Source: Selenomonadales bacterium
GTDB lineage: Bacteria > Bacillota > Negativicutes > Sporomusales > UBA7701
Assembly: GCA_018434945.1 (NCBI GenBank)
Contig: JAHDOI010000025.1
Coordinates: 33,995 to 97,994 of the forward strand
DNA: 64,000 nt
Direction of reading: 5' to 3'
Position 1 is the first letter of the stretch, and every line of letters starts with the position of its first letter. This document shows positions 63,812 through 64,000 of this stretch, piece after piece. The notes under the pieces were generated by a model. That model had not been told where the DNA came from. It saw only the letters and a list, made by a program, of their open reading frames with translations, and ran no database searches. The position numbers and the translations under genes were made by a program.

Positions 63812-63925
63812 CCGGCGCCTACCTATCCTCCCAGGCCGTCGCCAGCCAAGTACTTTCGGCGTATGTGGGCTTAACTGCCGTGTTCGGTATGGGAACGGGT
63901 GGATCCCCCTAGCTATCGCCACTGA
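63812..63925 (-). rRNA. rrf: 5S ribosomal RNA
   Basis: Minus strand contains the 5S landmark CCGAACACGGCAGTTAAGC, preceded by ATCCACCCGTTCCCAT and followed by GCCGAAAGTACTTGG and CTGGGAGGATAGG. The closing helix pairs TGGCG near the 5' end with CGCCG near the 3' end. Boundaries are accurate to a few bases. The 63926-64000 stretch is spacer; the 23S gene would lie beyond the right edge. Confidence 0.95.
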
Positions 63926-64000
63926 ATTTTAAGAGGTAAGCATCCATAAGGTACGCTCCCTCAAAACAGCACGGAAGAAAGTGTATGCACATTTTGTTTA

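Overview
The window looks like chromosome from a high-GC, anaerobic Firmicute. A diderm, spore-forming Negativicute (Sporomusa-like) is my best guess, but this is inference from gene content and no marker gene here proves it. Supporting signs are T-box and ykkC-class leaders, strong AGGAGG ribosome binding sites, many GTG and TTG starts, biotin-dependent sodium-pump decarboxylase subunits and several sigma-54 activators. The right edge enters an rRNA operon (5S rRNA, minus strand).

Layout. 0-2.5 kb: an OpuC-type compatible-solute ABC transporter with its GntR/TrkA_C regulator. 2.5-5.8 kb: a four-gene minus-strand unit (old yellow enzyme, isochorismatase-fold hydrolase, DUF362/ferredoxin protein, NHLP-type RiPP precursor) followed by a broken 3' copy of the DUF362 gene. 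5.9-9.8 kb: Nudix hydrolase, small proteins, panB-panE and membrane proteins. 9.7-16.7 kb: a eukaryotic-type hexokinase, pdxR-pdxS-pdxT, a reductase-like protein and PhoH. 16.8-21.1 kb: three tandem 429-codon transporters, each behind a terminator-like leader hairpin. 21-25 kb: a CDGSH protein, a tiny L,D-transpeptidase and two DUF445 genes. 25-36 kb: branched-chain amino acid biosynthesis (leuACDB, ilvB, ilvNC, second ilvB) read by a Leu T-box, an Ile T-box and a ykkC-class (probable ppGpp) riboswitch. 36-42 kb: nucleobase permeases, an OFA-type MFS carrier and carbamate kinase.

42-50 kb holds a catabolic island: TctA-like transporter, degradative HMG-CoA reductase and an HMG-CoA-lyase-like enzyme, with a sigma-54 activator, an IclR regulator and 3-hydroxybutyryl-CoA dehydrogenase beside it. 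It resembles mevalonate catabolism, but the lyase has Gln where the catalytic Cys is expected. 51-57 kb holds a second sigma-54 activator. Next to it are a near-perfect sigma-54 promoter with only apparently non-coding, hairpin-rich DNA and a terminator downstream, and a DASS carrier plus decarboxylase gamma, biotin-carrier and beta subunits under another sigma-54-like promoter. 58-60 kb has two XRE regulators around shared GGAAACGTT boxes, and a 40-codon peptide gene with its own sigma-54 promoter. 60-64 kb has envelope glycosylation genes, a VanX-type dipeptidase and 5S rRNA.

The least explained items are: (1) five copies of a 120-177 bp repeat whose outer arms are complementary within each copy but different between copies, four of them abutting a stop codon; (2) the sigma-54-driven candidate RNA at 53.1-53.5 kb; (3) two related 32-36 codon genes ending ilv transcription units; (4) the sigma-54 peptide gene lying antisense to an XRE mRNA; (5) the RiPP precursor with no recognised maturase. 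Coordinates and translations were read by eye, with no database search.
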